Shown here one piece after another: positions 17,574 through 27,286 of a stretch of 64,000 nt of DNA; position 1 is the first letter of the stretch; the number at the start of each line of letters is the position of its first letter. The notes beneath the pieces were generated by a model. That model ran no database searches. It had not been told where the DNA came from and was given only the letters and a program-made list of their open reading frames with translations. The stretch covers positions 372,001 to 436,000 of the forward strand of contig CANMUI010000001.1 in assembly GCA_947501045.1 (NCBI GenBank), in the 5' to 3' direction. This stretch comes from an uncultured Psychrobacter sp. (GTDB lineage: Bacteria > Pseudomonadota > Gammaproteobacteria > Pseudomonadales > Moraxellaceae). The position numbers and the translations under genes are program-made.

Positions 17574-18338
17574 ATGGCTATACCAAATAACTCCGTAAGT
17601 TTTGATAGGTTGACAGTGGCCTCACCTGAGCATATTCGTCAACCTGCGCTTAGACAGTTGGCAAAGCGCGTACAAATAGAGACTCTAGGGTACGAGTACG
17701 AACAGTCCCAAACCATAACTCGTTCTTATAACAGTGATCAAAGCGAGCTGGTTTTACAGAGGCTTCATCAAACACAAATTGCTGATGCTTCAATTTTAGT
17801 CGCTATCACTCATGAGAGACACCCTAAATTACTATTGACCCGCCGTGCCTCTCATATGACTAGCCATGCAGGTGAGGTATCGTGTGCTGGCGGCAGATAT
17901 GAGTACGCTGATGGCAATAACGTAGTCACCGCCTTACGTGAAGCCTGTGAAGAGACGGCGCTGCCACCTAACAAAGTACAGTTACTTGGACAATTGCCGC
18001 CACAAACCTCCAAAAGCGGCATGAGTGTACGTCCTATCGTTGCTTTAATTGAGCCTAATTTAATATTGATGCCTGAGCCTGGAGAGATTGCACGTATTTT
18101 TTGGGCAGATTTTGAGGCGCTCATTACTCAGCCCACGGTTGAGTACAAGGTGGAATATCGTATGCAAGATCATTTAGAGCAAACCGCTACCTTATTAACG
18201 CCAAGTTGGCAAGTTGATGGTGAAACAGTCTGGGGACTGACAGGACGGGTCATTGCCAACTTGCTGGAGACCGGATTTGATCGCCAGCTTGAGTGGTACT
18301 ATCGCTTGCAAGAGTCTGGCTTGGAGCTAGATCGTTAA
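17574..18338 (+). CDS. CoA pyrophosphatase-type Nudix hydrolase (NudL-like)
   Basis: 254 aa. The CoA-Nudix signature is clear: LLLTRRASHMTSHAGEVSCA followed by GGRYE (87-110), which matches the UPF0035 pattern 'LLTxRS..L..HxGEVxxPGG'. The Nudix box has R122-E123 and E126-E127 in ALREACEETAL. Family members cleave CoA or its derivatives to 4'-phosphopantetheine and 3',5'-ADP. The PGG proline is replaced by A (CAGG), a small deviation. ATG 17574 has TAGGA upstream and is preferred to the longer frame from 17538. Confidence 0.9.
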   Translation: MAIPNNSVSFDRLTVASPEHIRQPALRQLAKRVQIETLGYEYEQSQTITRSYNSDQSELVLQRLHQTQIADASILVAITHERHPKLLLTRRASHMTSHAGEVSCAGGRYEYADGNNVVTALREACEETALPPNKVQLLGQLPPQTSKSGMSVRPIVALIEPNLILMPEPGEIARIFWADFEALITQPTVEYKVEYRMQDHLEQTATLLTPSWQVDGETVWGLTGRVIANLLETGFDRQLEWYYRLQESGLELDR

Positions 18339-18414
18339 AGCTGTGACACTAAGAGACAATAGTAAGCATTTTAATATCATAGCTATTATTTATAATCGTT
18401 TATAGTCTTTACCA

Positions 18415-19782
18415 TTATTTATAGTAGTCATCGTTCCTTTTAAGCCACCAGTTCATATTGTCTTGCCGCTTAGCTCGAAATTTTTCTAGTTTATGGGCCA
18501 CTTTATCGTTGTGCTGGCGTGCTGTATCAAGCGCAAATAAAATCGGTACAGAGGAGAGTACGCCAAAGCGTATTTTTGATTTAGGCAGCTGTAAACCATC
18601 CCCTATATCATCACCAACCAAAGTACGGGTCACACTAGCATTGACCATCTCCACAAAACGTCCGCGCCGATTGTCCTCACCCATTAGCTGACGCGGTAAA
18701 TCGTGCAAGGATTTTGCTAGCGGTCGTCCCATCTTAAAGTCAAGCTGCTGAATAGATAGATAAGTATAAAGCCACTCCCAGCAGTCAGTCTCAGTCTTGG
18801 GCAGGCGCTGTAAATCAACGCCCATCCAATAACTGGCAAGATTCCACAGATGCAAAATACCTTCAGCTTCCTCGGCACTAATACGAGCACCAAGCAGCCT
18901 GAGTCCACGCATAATCAATAAAGAGAACTGCAAATGCGTCGCAATCATATCGGTCTGATTAATCGGCACACCCCAATAAGCGGTATTCCAGCTGCCGTCG
19001 GGATTATGATGCTGATCGATATCTGGTATAACGCCTGCTGCCGCGTTGAGTTTACCTTTGAGTAAATTTTGGCGTACCAAAGTATGAACTTGGCGCACCT
19101 TAATAGATTGCTGCCAACCCTCCGAACCAATCTCTAGTACCTTAGCAACAGGCGCACGTTGCATGCCATCTATAGCTTCAAGCTCTGGATGCTCAGACAC
19201 TGCTAAAATATAGGCATAAGTGCGCATCAAACGCGGTAGCGCATCGTGCATCAGCGCCCCTGTTTGAATAAGAGGTAAGGATAGGGCAGGGATACTATAA
19301 CCTGCCATCAAAGCCACATTACGTAGTAGCCAGATAAGCATTAGCGGATAACGACGGTAGGCAACCGCGCCAACCTGTGCAAGCTTGGCGTCATACCAGT
19401 TTGGATGAGTAGAGAACTGCTCAACCAGCTGCATAAACGCTGGATTATTAGATAAATCGCTGTCTATATGACCATCAATAACCGCGTTTTTCAAAGGTTT
19501 AGCAAAACGTACTTTGTCAGCAGCCAGCTGATCGGCAATAGGATCGCCAATGTCGTAACCAGCTACTATTTCAGCCAATAAGTCCTGTGAGATAGTAAAG
19601 TTTTTGGGAAGTAAATGGCGTCTGATACGACGCAGAACTTGTAGATCACTATGATCGTTGAGCGCGGTAGTCCGTCCGTGACGCTGATAGTTGATATCGT
19701 AGTTTGCTATAGATTTTTTATTTCTTATAGGCATATCATGAATGGAATGATCGTCGTCTTTAGAGAATTTTTTTGGTTTCAT
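18415..19782 (-). CDS. MpaB / rubber-oxygenase-like (DUF2236) haem protein
   Basis: 455 aa. It is assigned to the ER-bound oxygenase mpaB / latex-clearing protein Lcp domain (DUF2236) from the pattern VRQVHTLVRQNLL (candidate haem-ligand histidine), then YWGVPINQTDMIATHLQFSL and HLWNLASYWMGVD, which match family blocks in order. Bacterial members are putative b-type haem oxygenases of unknown substrate; Lcp cleaves polyisoprene. No signal peptide is seen, and the N-terminus (about 1-45) is charged and disordered, so a cytosolic or membrane-associated protein is likely. ATG 19782 is preferred to the upstream extension, which is implausibly aromatic. Confidence 0.8.
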   Translation of the reverse strand: MKPKKFSKDDDHSIHDMPIRNKKSIANYDINYQRHGRTTALNDHSDLQVLRRIRRHLLPKNFTISQDLLAEIVAGYDIGDPIADQLAADKVRFAKPLKNAVIDGHIDSDLSNNPAFMQLVEQFSTHPNWYDAKLAQVGAVAYRRYPLMLIWLLRNVALMAGYSIPALSLPLIQTGALMHDALPRLMRTYAYILAVSEHPELEAIDGMQRAPVAKVLEIGSEGWQQSIKVRQVHTLVRQNLLKGKLNAAAGVIPDIDQHHNPDGSWNTAYWGVPINQTDMIATHLQFSLLIMRGLRLLGARISAEEAEGILHLWNLASYWMGVDLQRLPKTETDCWEWLYTYLSIQQLDFKMGRPLAKSLHDLPRQLMGEDNRRGRFVEMVNASVTRTLVGDDIGDGLQLPKSKIRFGVLSSVPILFALDTARQHNDKVAHKLEKFRAKRQDNMNWWLKRNDDYYK

Positions 19783-19944
19783 ATAGATAATGTACCATCG
19801 TAATAAATACTGATGGTAGTAGAATATCATAATGAATGTTATAAACTGTTGGTATATTATGAGCCTCAATTTATATTTTGGGACTCATAGTATCCAATAA
19901 CTGTTGGTAATGAATAACTGCCATAACTGATGACTGTCTTTTTA

Positions 19945-21144
19945 TTACTGATTCGTTAAATCTACAGAAGTACCGCTGACACTGTCTTTGAGCGTAGCTT
20001 TCAGCATCATATAGCCTGCAATACCAGAGACAATCGAACCCATAATAATGCCCAAACGCTCATCAAATAGAGGCGTTGCCCCGCCAAATGCAAGACCACC
20101 GATAAATAAACTCATCGTAAAGCCAACACCGCACAACAATGCTGCGCCATAGATTTGTTTGAAGTTCATGCTCTTGGGCATGGTTGAAATACCAAGCTTA
20201 AAGATCAGCCAGCACATCAGCATGACCCCTATTTGCTTACCGATAAATAAACCCGCAGCAATGCCAAGTGGCACCGAATGAAACAGCTCAGCAAACCCAG
20301 CCCCTTTGAGCGAAATACCAGCGTTGGCAAAGGCAAACAATGGTAAAATACCGTAAGAGACCGTGTTCTGTAGATCATGCTCAAGCTCTTCGAGCGGTGA
20401 GTGCTCAGGATCGGTGCGGTCAAACAAGGGGATAAATAATGCCAACACCACACCGGCTAAAGTAGCGTGGACACCAGACTTGAGTACCGCTACCCACATG
20501 ACCACACCTATAAGCAAATAAGGAGTGATGCTGGTAACGTTGCGGCGGTTGAGTAGATACAAAAAAGGCAAGCATAAACCTGCGACGCCAAGCGCTGCCA
20601 AAGATAAATCACTGGTATAAAACAAAGCAATAATAATAATGGCACCGATATCATCAAAAATAGCAATAGATACCAAAAAGACTTTTAAGGAGTTGGGAAC
20701 ACGGCTACCAAGCAGACTTAAGATACCTAATGCAAAGGCAATATCAGTCGCTGCGGGAATGGCCCAGCCTCTCCAAAATTCAGGCTCGTTATAATTGATT
20801 AGCAAATAAATGATAGCAGGTACGATCATACCGCCTATGGCTGCGCCAGCGGGCAAAATGATCTGTTTCACGTTAGAGAGCTCACCGATTAACACCTCGC
20901 GTTTGAGCTCAAGACCCACTAAAAAAAAGAAAACGGCCATTAAACCGTCATTAATCCAGTGATGAGCATCTTTGGCAATCTCAAGATTGCCAACTTGAAC
21001 TACAACGGGTGCATGAATAAAAGCGTTGTACCAAACACTAAAAGGGCTATTGGCAACGATCATTGCAGCAATGGCAGCCAACGCTAGGACGATACCGCCT
21101 GCTGCTTCTAATTCAAAAAACGATTTGATTCTTCGTATTGCCAT
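19945..21144 (-). CDS. nhaA: Na+/H+ antiporter NhaA
   Basis: 399 aa, twelve predicted membrane helices, normal NhaA length. The start MAIRRIKSFFELEAAGGIVL and the paired aspartates in AIFDDIGAIIIIALFY (transport site, D163/D164 in E. coli numbering) are diagnostic. The TDIAFALGILSLLG motif of helix IV is also present. It exchanges Na+ or Li+ for protons across the inner membrane for pH and sodium homeostasis. It is monocistronic; the 386 bp upstream would hold its promoter, but no regulator such as nhaR is adjacent. Confidence 0.97.
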   Translation of the reverse strand: MAIRRIKSFFELEAAGGIVLALAAIAAMIVANSPFSVWYNAFIHAPVVVQVGNLEIAKDAHHWINDGLMAVFFFLVGLELKREVLIGELSNVKQIILPAGAAIGGMIVPAIIYLLINYNEPEFWRGWAIPAATDIAFALGILSLLGSRVPNSLKVFLVSIAIFDDIGAIIIIALFYTSDLSLAALGVAGLCLPFLYLLNRRNVTSITPYLLIGVVMWVAVLKSGVHATLAGVVLALFIPLFDRTDPEHSPLEELEHDLQNTVSYGILPLFAFANAGISLKGAGFAELFHSVPLGIAAGLFIGKQIGVMLMCWLIFKLGISTMPKSMNFKQIYGAALLCGVGFTMSLFIGGLAFGGATPLFDERLGIIMGSIVSGIAGYMMLKATLKDSVSGTSVDLTNQ

Positions 21145-21530
21145 ATCATCCTCATGTCCTAGGTGTCTACTGTGAAATTAAAAAGTCGTCTTAATATCTT
21201 ATAACAAAAATCGCAAGAGCGCTTAAGTCTCTCCTAATCTTATCAATACAAGCTGCTATGCGTAACAGACGATAGCTATAATTTTGCCATTTAGCTTTGT
21301 CAAAAGCAGAAAAATGTCGATTGAAGGAATCAAAAAGTTACCAAGGCTGACTTTATCGTCATTATAACCAGAGATACTGTCGTTATGATTAAAAATAGTC
21401 TTATCGTAAACAATAATAGTACGCTGAGCTGAATATTTTCGATTTTTTGTGGTTTTGTCTCTATAATGAGTCATTTTACTTTTTGCTTAAAGATTTATTG
21501 AAGCAATCAGCTTTATTATAAGGTCAGCCC
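21145..21530. other. Intergenic region between nhaA and a TSUP exporter
   Basis: 386 bp between divergent genes. A 72-codon frame on the - strand (21256-21474) is AT-rich, lacks a ribosome-binding site and resembles no protein I know. It is not called. Promoters for both genes are expected here. Confidence 0.4.
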
Positions 21531-22286
21531 ATGGACTTATCTTTATCTCTAGAAGTCATTTTAATGCTGACTGCAGTGGCGGCGCTCGCCGGATTCATTG
21601 ATGCTATGGCAGGTGGCGGCGGACTGCTAACTATTCCAGCAATGCTACTTGCTAATATACCCCCTGTCCTGACTTTGGGCACCAATAAATTGCAAGCCGC
21701 ATCTGGAGCGCTGGCAGCCTCCATTACGATGATTAGAAAAAGAGTGGTAAGGCCGCAGGATATCAAAGTAGCTATTATCGCCGCGTTTATGGGCTCAGTC
21801 ATAGGTACTATTGCTGTACAATTGTCGCCGCCTGATTTGCTTGAAAAACTGATTCCGTTTTTGATTGCAGCGATTGGTATTTATACCTTATTTGCCCCTA
21901 AACTAGGAGAAGTGGAGGATGAGCCGCGTATCTCAGAGGGCAGTTGGCAAAAAATCGTGGCGCCCCTAATTGGCTTTTATGATGGGTATATCGGACCTGG
22001 AACGGGGATGTTTTTTGCCCTTGGTAATGTAGCTTTGCGTGGCCGCAGAATTGTTGAGGCTACAGGAGCTGCCAAGGTGCTTAATTTATCTACTAATATA
22101 GGCTCGCTAATATTTTTTATTTTAGGCGGTAATGTACTTTGGAAAGTTGGACTTGCCATGATGGTAGGACAGACTATAGGTGCATACTTTGGTTCACACA
22201 TGGTGGTCAAAGGAGGGAGTAAGCTTATTCGTCCAATGATTGTGCTAGTATGCTTGGCCATGATAACCAAATATGTCTTTGGTTGA
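21531..22286 (+). CDS. TSUP-family (TauE/SafE) sulfite/organosulfonate exporter-like permease
   Basis: 251 aa, about eight membrane helices. The family motifs are present: an N-terminal AALAGFIDAMAGGGGLLTIPA and a second half FYDGYIGPGTGMFFALGNVA, the repeated G-rich signatures of TSUP proteins of the YfcA type. The substrate may be sulfite, sulfoacetate or other small organic anions and cannot be deduced. AGGT lies before ATG 21531. A perfect terminator follows. Confidence 0.92.
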   Translation: MDLSLSLEVILMLTAVAALAGFIDAMAGGGGLLTIPAMLLANIPPVLTLGTNKLQAASGALAASITMIRKRVVRPQDIKVAIIAAFMGSVIGTIAVQLSPPDLLEKLIPFLIAAIGIYTLFAPKLGEVEDEPRISEGSWQKIVAPLIGFYDGYIGPGTGMFFALGNVALRGRRIVEATGAAKVLNLSTNIGSLIFFILGGNVLWKVGLAMMVGQTIGAYFGSHMVVKGGSKLIRPMIVLVCLAMITKYVFG

Positions 22287-22317
22287 TATTTTGACTACAA
22301 GTATCAAAACTTTTCAT

Positions 22318-22354
22318 AAAAAATCCCAGCTCAAAATAAGCTGGGATTTTTTAT
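22318..22354. terminator. Bidirectional terminator
   Basis: AAAAATCCCAGCT and AGCTGGGATTTTTT arms with a short A-rich loop; usable in both directions by the convergent TSUP and symporter genes. Confidence 0.93.
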
Positions 22355-22377
22355 GACGATTAAAATCATAAGGTTAA

Positions 22378-23775
22378 TTATTTGTGGCGACTAGTATCAT
22401 CGTATTCACTACCCATCAAACCATCGCTGAAGACGGCAGAGAATTCACGTTCGCTGTCTTCACTGATATGACCATCAAAGACGTCTTTGGTACCCGCATC
22501 AGGATCGTTGTAGATGGCGATATCCATCTTGTTCTCTGATTTTGCAACAATAGCGGTGACCGCTGCATCGCCGCCAACGTTTACAGCGGTTCGTAGCATA
22601 TCAAGGATACGATCAACACCTAGAATAAGTCCAATACCTTCGATCGGTAAACCCACTTGTGAGAACACCATCGATAGCATAATCAAACCTACCCCAGGCA
22701 CGCCTGCAGTCCCAATAGAGGCTAGCACAGACATCAAAATAACGGTTAAATATTCAGCAACCCCCAAATCAATACCATAGACATTGGCAATAAAGATAGT
22801 TGCCGTTCCCTGCATGATGGCCGTACCATCCATATTGATGGTCGCGCCAAAGGGTACGGTAAATGAAGCTACTGAGTTATTAACCCCCATGCGCTTAGTA
22901 ACCGTACGTAGGGTAATAGGAATGGTAGCGTTCGAGCTTGAGGTACTAAAAGCAAAAATCTGTACTTCACGCATTTTTGCCAAAAAGGTTTTGATGGATA
23001 AGCGTGAGAACAGTTTGAGCACAATCATCATAGTGACAAAGAAGTGAAAAGCCAGTGAGCCTACCAGTACAGCGACATAACCTAGTAGTGACCAGATCAG
23101 ATCCAAGCCAAGCTCGGCCATAGCTTTGGCGAGTAGGGCAAATACACCATAAGGCGCAAGATTCATAATAATAGTCACCATCTTTAAGATGACTTCATTG
23201 ATCAGCTCTAAGCTTTTGACTAAGCCTTTGGCAGGCTTACCAACCATCAAAATACTAATACCAATTAAGATGGCAAAGAAGATGATCGAAAGCATATCAC
23301 CGTTTGCCATGGCGCTGATGGGGTTGGATGGGATAATGTTTGAGAAAACATCAAGCAGCGGCGGTGCTGATGCGGCCTCAAAAGTCGCTTCGGTCTCGAC
23401 GTCCATGCCTTTACCAATACCAAATAAAATACCGAGTCCAATAGCAGTGGCAATAGCTAGAGCTGTCGTCATCATATAAATAAAGAAAGTCTTGGTACCG
23501 ATACGGCCAAGCAGACGGATATCACCAATACCGCAAACCCCGCAGATCAGTGATATTAGTACTAGTGGTACGACCAGCATTTTAAGCGAGTTAACAAATA
23601 ATTTACCAATAATAGCGAGAAAACCATTGGTGATATAAGTATCAACAAAACTGCCTTCTGCATTTAATCCAGAATAATTTATAACTAAACCCAGTATGAT
23701 ACCGAGCACCATGGCAACAATAATTTTGCCAGTCAGTCCCATATTTTTCCACATAGTTTGTATCCTTGTGTGCAT
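22378..23775 (-). CDS. Dicarboxylate/amino acid:cation symporter (DAACS family)
   Basis: 465 aa. Glutamate-transporter fold: a scaffold of early helices, the serine-rich re-entrant loop FSTSSSNATIPITL, the unwound helix motif GATINMDGTA and the second loop GTAGVPGVG. The helix 8 motif (DRILDMLRTAVNVGGDAAVT) carries the D and R that bind the substrate carboxylate and amino group; the arginine position is compatible with acidic amino acids or dicarboxylates. The acidic tail of about 45 residues is unusual but not diagnostic. It should be a Na+ or H+ coupled inner-membrane importer of glutamate, aspartate or C4-dicarboxylates. Confidence 0.92.
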   Translation of the reverse strand: MHTRIQTMWKNMGLTGKIIVAMVLGIILGLVINYSGLNAEGSFVDTYITNGFLAIIGKLFVNSLKMLVVPLVLISLICGVCGIGDIRLLGRIGTKTFFIYMMTTALAIATAIGLGILFGIGKGMDVETEATFEAASAPPLLDVFSNIIPSNPISAMANGDMLSIIFFAILIGISILMVGKPAKGLVKSLELINEVILKMVTIIMNLAPYGVFALLAKAMAELGLDLIWSLLGYVAVLVGSLAFHFFVTMMIVLKLFSRLSIKTFLAKMREVQIFAFSTSSSNATIPITLRTVTKRMGVNNSVASFTVPFGATINMDGTAIMQGTATIFIANVYGIDLGVAEYLTVILMSVLASIGTAGVPGVGLIMLSMVFSQVGLPIEGIGLILGVDRILDMLRTAVNVGGDAAVTAIVAKSENKMDIAIYNDPDAGTKDVFDGHISEDSEREFSAVFSDGLMGSEYDDTSRHK

Positions 23776-24082
23776 AACATGCGCTAATAAGTTTCATGCG
23801 TAAGAGCAGTTGTTATTTATTCTAAATTGTTTGGATACAATAAGAAATATTTTTTTATTAGTAATCTTAGATTAAATAGAGACAATTAGCTTAATAGGAC
23901 AGTGCAAATAACAAAGCAAAGCTATTTGTAGAATACAATTGAAGCTTATTTATGTTGACGAGAAACACCTTGATATGAGAACAAAAAAAAGCAAGATTGT
24001 TAGTTAATAACAATCTTGCTGCTAAGGACTTAGAGATTATAGGAGTTAGATCAAAGATAACTGTTAAAGTTTTGGTTTTAAC
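23776..24082. other. Intergenic region between symporter and fadE
   Basis: 307 bp. It holds the symporter promoter region on the - strand and the fadE terminator (separate entry). Nothing else is seen. Confidence 0.4.
23983..24020 (-). terminator. fadE terminator
   Basis: On the - strand AGCAAGATTGTTA and TAACAATCTTGCT form a 13-bp perfect stem with a 5-base loop, followed by a run of eight T. Confidence 0.93.
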
Positions 24083-26917
24083 TTAAGCCTTATCATCCTC
24101 TTCACGGCGCAGACCATCTTGCCATTTAGAACCTTCTACTGACGTACTATCATCTTCAATAGATTCAGACGACCCTTTAGCTTTGTGACGATGGTTATAA
24201 GCCATACGCTCGTTAAGTATGGATTCAGCATCGCGCGTACGATGATTAAGCGCTTCAGCTTCAGGATGCGCCTCATTAAAATCTGTCTGCGCCTGAGCTT
24301 CTTGAGTAGTCTCTTGCTCGCTGACCATAGTGACATCACCATCAGGATCGTAACCATGGTCTGGATTGGCATCACCCGTCTCTTCATCATCAGCGTGCGC
24401 GTCATTTTTCAGCTGAGCGTAATCGGTAAGCTGATGAACTGCATTTTCTAAAGTATGAGGATTATAGCGCTTTTGCACTTCTTGTAAATGCTCATCGAAT
24501 ACATCTGTCAATAAAGAATCAAAACGTATGGCATTATACTTAATAAGCTGCTCAGCCTCAGCTTCAGTAATGTCGCCATTTTGGCTTGCATACACCACAT
24601 GATCTTCAAAAGTTAGGCCTTCAAACTCGTCTTTATGTTCAGCCTTTTTGAACTTTTGCCATAAAGGTTCAACTTCAAGGAGCGTCTGATAAGCATTCTC
24701 CATACGCCCAGTGCTATCATCAGGATCGGTATTGTAATACACCATCGTTTTGAGATAATCACGAAAAGGATTGGCCTCAAAGTCGTCCATAAAGCTATCA
24801 CCTAGTTGACGTTTTAGCTCATCACTGGTTGGCGTAAAGATACGACCACTTGGGAAGGTGACAAAACTAACTACATTAGCGGCAATACGATTTGGGAAGT
24901 TGGCAAAGAAAGACACAAAGGCTTCTTGAATTTTGTATAGACTATCTTGTAAAGCAACTTTGGCATGCAGGCGCTCCGCCTCTGATTTAGTGCCATGCTC
25001 ATAAAATTGCAAAATAGCGGTGGCAATAAATAAATGACTATGAATATCAGCCAAGCGTCCAGAGAGCATCTCTTTACGTTTTAGATCACCTGCAAGTAGT
25101 CCTAGTGCCATATCAGCGGTCAGCGCAAAGCTAGCACTTAGGCGATTGATATGCTTGTAATAAGGACGCGTAAACTTGTCTGCAAAGACAGGCGCACTAT
25201 TGCTGCCGCCTACGTAGCCTGCGACAAAGGCTTTGGCACCCCGATTAAAGGTATATCCTAAATGCTTGAAGAATAGATTATCAAATTCTTTAACCGCAGA
25301 CTTTTTATCATCGCTTTGTAATAGCTGCAGCTCATCAAACAGATAAGGATGGCAGCGCATTGCGCCTTGACCAAAGATCATAAGCGAGCGCGTTAAGATA
25401 TTGGCACCTTCAACGGTAATAGATACAGGAATGGCTTGGTAAGGAAGCGCTAAAAAGTTGCGTGGCCCCATCTGAATAGCGCGGCCACCGACAACATCCA
25501 TACCATCATTGACCACATCGCGCATAGTCTCTGTAGCGTAGTATTTTGCCATCGCGGTCATGACCGATGGTGTGCCACCTTGATTGAGACCACATGTCAC
25601 TAAATGACGAAACGCCTCAAGCATATAGGTCTGACTGGCGATTCGGCTAGTGGCATCTTGCACCCCTTCAAACTTACCTACTGATATTTTAAACTGCTCA
25701 CGCACTTTCGCGAATGCACCAACAGATAAGTAAGTCATCTCACTAGCTGAGGTCGATAGGGCCGGTAAGGAGATCCCGCGACCTACGCCTAAGCACTCCA
25801 TCAGCATGCGCCAACCGCGGCCTGCGTTTTCAACGCCGCCAATAATATAATCTAGAGGAATAAAGACATCGGTACCATCAACCGTACCGTTCATAAAAGG
25901 CGAACCGCTCGGATAATGACGTGGACCTATAACCACGCCTTCATGATCAGCAGGGATGAGCGCACAGGTAATACCATAATCAGTCTTGCTCTTGTCGCCC
26001 AGTAAACCTTCTGGATCATGCAAGGTAAAGGCAAGTCCTACCACCGTAGCTATAGGAGCAAGAGTAATCCAGCGTTTGGAGAAATTCATACGTAGGCCAA
26101 GCACTTGATCGCCGTCATGAATACCGTAACAAACCACACCTGTATCAGGAATAGCGCCTGCATCAGAACCCGCCTCAGGGCCAGTCAAACCAAAGCAAGG
26201 AATCTCACTACCATCTGCTAGGCCGGGCAGCCAGCGCTGCTTTTGCGCGTCCGTACCGTAGTGCATGAGTAGCTCACCAGGTCCTAGCGAGTTGGGTACC
26301 ATACAACTAACTGCTGCTGTTGATGAGCGTGAGGCAATCTTACTCATAATTCGGCTTTGCGCGTAAGATGAGAACTCAAGGCCGCCATACTCTTTAGGAA
26401 TAATAAGTCCCAAAATACCGCTATCTTTCACAAACTGCCAGACATGAGGCGGCAAATCTTTGTATTGAGTATGCACTTCCCACTCATCAATCATCGCACA
26501 TAGGTGCTCAACTTCGTTGTCGATAAAGCTTTGCTCTTCTACTGACAGCTCAGGGTAGGGGTAGTCTGCAAAGGTTTTCCAGTTAGGCGCGCCCATAAAC
26601 AGCTCTTTTTCCCACCAGCTAGTACCCGCATCAAGCGCTTCGCGCTCAGTGTCGCTCATACTAGGCATGGCTCCGCCCAAAGTCTTATAAACGGGTTTGG
26701 TAATCAGCGCTTGACGCAGTGGAGCGATTAAAAGCACTAAGCATAGCAGCGCTATTGGAATGCCCAAGATCAGTGACCAAGGGCTTAAAAAGGCAGTCGC
26801 TATTACAGTGATTATAGCTACGATGCTACCAGTGACACGCGATAGGGACAGTAAAAAGATGGCCAAGACGACGGCTAACTGTATGATTACTGCCAATATA
26901 AATAAGCCAATCGCCAT
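24083..26917 (-). CDS. fadE: Acyl-CoA dehydrogenase FadE-like, with acidic C-terminal extension
   Basis: 944 aa. Like E. coli FadE it has two to three N-terminal membrane segments (about 1-70), then an acyl-CoA dehydrogenase core (about 110-570; LGLIIPKEYGGLEFSSYAQS, CFGLTGPEAGSDAGAIPD, VVGGRAIQMGPRN), then the DUF1974 domain (about 580-800). It catalyses the first FAD-dependent step of fatty-acid beta-oxidation. It is about 130 residues longer than E. coli FadE (814 aa). The extra part is an acidic, glutamine- and glutamate-rich tail (about 830-944) of low complexity. The gene is single with its own terminator. The remaining beta-oxidation genes are not in the window. Confidence 0.93.
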   Translation of the reverse strand: MAIGLFILAVIIQLAVVLAIFLLSLSRVTGSIVAIITVIATAFLSPWSLILGIPIALLCLVLLIAPLRQALITKPVYKTLGGAMPSMSDTEREALDAGTSWWEKELFMGAPNWKTFADYPYPELSVEEQSFIDNEVEHLCAMIDEWEVHTQYKDLPPHVWQFVKDSGILGLIIPKEYGGLEFSSYAQSRIMSKIASRSSTAAVSCMVPNSLGPGELLMHYGTDAQKQRWLPGLADGSEIPCFGLTGPEAGSDAGAIPDTGVVCYGIHDGDQVLGLRMNFSKRWITLAPIATVVGLAFTLHDPEGLLGDKSKTDYGITCALIPADHEGVVIGPRHYPSGSPFMNGTVDGTDVFIPLDYIIGGVENAGRGWRMLMECLGVGRGISLPALSTSASEMTYLSVGAFAKVREQFKISVGKFEGVQDATSRIASQTYMLEAFRHLVTCGLNQGGTPSVMTAMAKYYATETMRDVVNDGMDVVGGRAIQMGPRNFLALPYQAIPVSITVEGANILTRSLMIFGQGAMRCHPYLFDELQLLQSDDKKSAVKEFDNLFFKHLGYTFNRGAKAFVAGYVGGSNSAPVFADKFTRPYYKHINRLSASFALTADMALGLLAGDLKRKEMLSGRLADIHSHLFIATAILQFYEHGTKSEAERLHAKVALQDSLYKIQEAFVSFFANFPNRIAANVVSFVTFPSGRIFTPTSDELKRQLGDSFMDDFEANPFRDYLKTMVYYNTDPDDSTGRMENAYQTLLEVEPLWQKFKKAEHKDEFEGLTFEDHVVYASQNGDITEAEAEQLIKYNAIRFDSLLTDVFDEHLQEVQKRYNPHTLENAVHQLTDYAQLKNDAHADDEETGDANPDHGYDPDGDVTMVSEQETTQEAQAQTDFNEAHPEAEALNHRTRDAESILNERMAYNHRHKAKGSSESIEDDSTSVEGSKWQDGLRREEDDKA

Positions 26918-27286
26918 GATTCTCTCCTTGATAAAGTTTTGTTAAATTGCAAAAACTGTAAAGAATGAGTTATCAATAAATTATAAAATATTTATTGGCG
27001 CTAATGTTTATTTATGGGCTCTTGGTCTCATCTACTGAATAGTAAATCGGTTGGGAGGCATAAGCTAATAACTTGAAACAATGCTTAACGTTATCTACAG
27101 TTCGTTGACATAAAGTTATCTACTAATATGAAATAGTTATTGACAACTATCAATAGTTAAAATGCTACGCTATGTCGAGGATATGTATCAATTATCCTAC
27201 TATATTCGCTATGTTTAATATACAGCTAGTTAGGACAAAATAATAAGCAAAATGAAACAAAAAATTAGCGACGCCAAGCTAATTGT
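26918..27286. other. Intergenic region between fadE and radC
   Basis: 369 bp, AT-rich. It contains the fadE promoter region and the radC terminator at 27258-27284. A TTGACA-like hexamer near 27138 faces away from any gene. Nothing further is supported. Confidence 0.4.
27258..27284 (-). terminator. radC terminator
   Basis: On the - strand AATTAGC and GCTAATT pair around an 8-base loop and are followed by TTTTTG. The stem begins a few bases after the radC stop. Confidence 0.75.

Noticed and set aside
21256..21474. 72-codon frame on the - strand between nhaA and the TSUP gene
   Set aside because: No ribosome-binding site, no recognisable domain, and it lies in the shared promoter region.
27134..27160. 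TTGACA-like promoter hexamer
   Set aside because: Points toward the radC 3' end with no gene to drive, and has no good -10 box at 17 bases.
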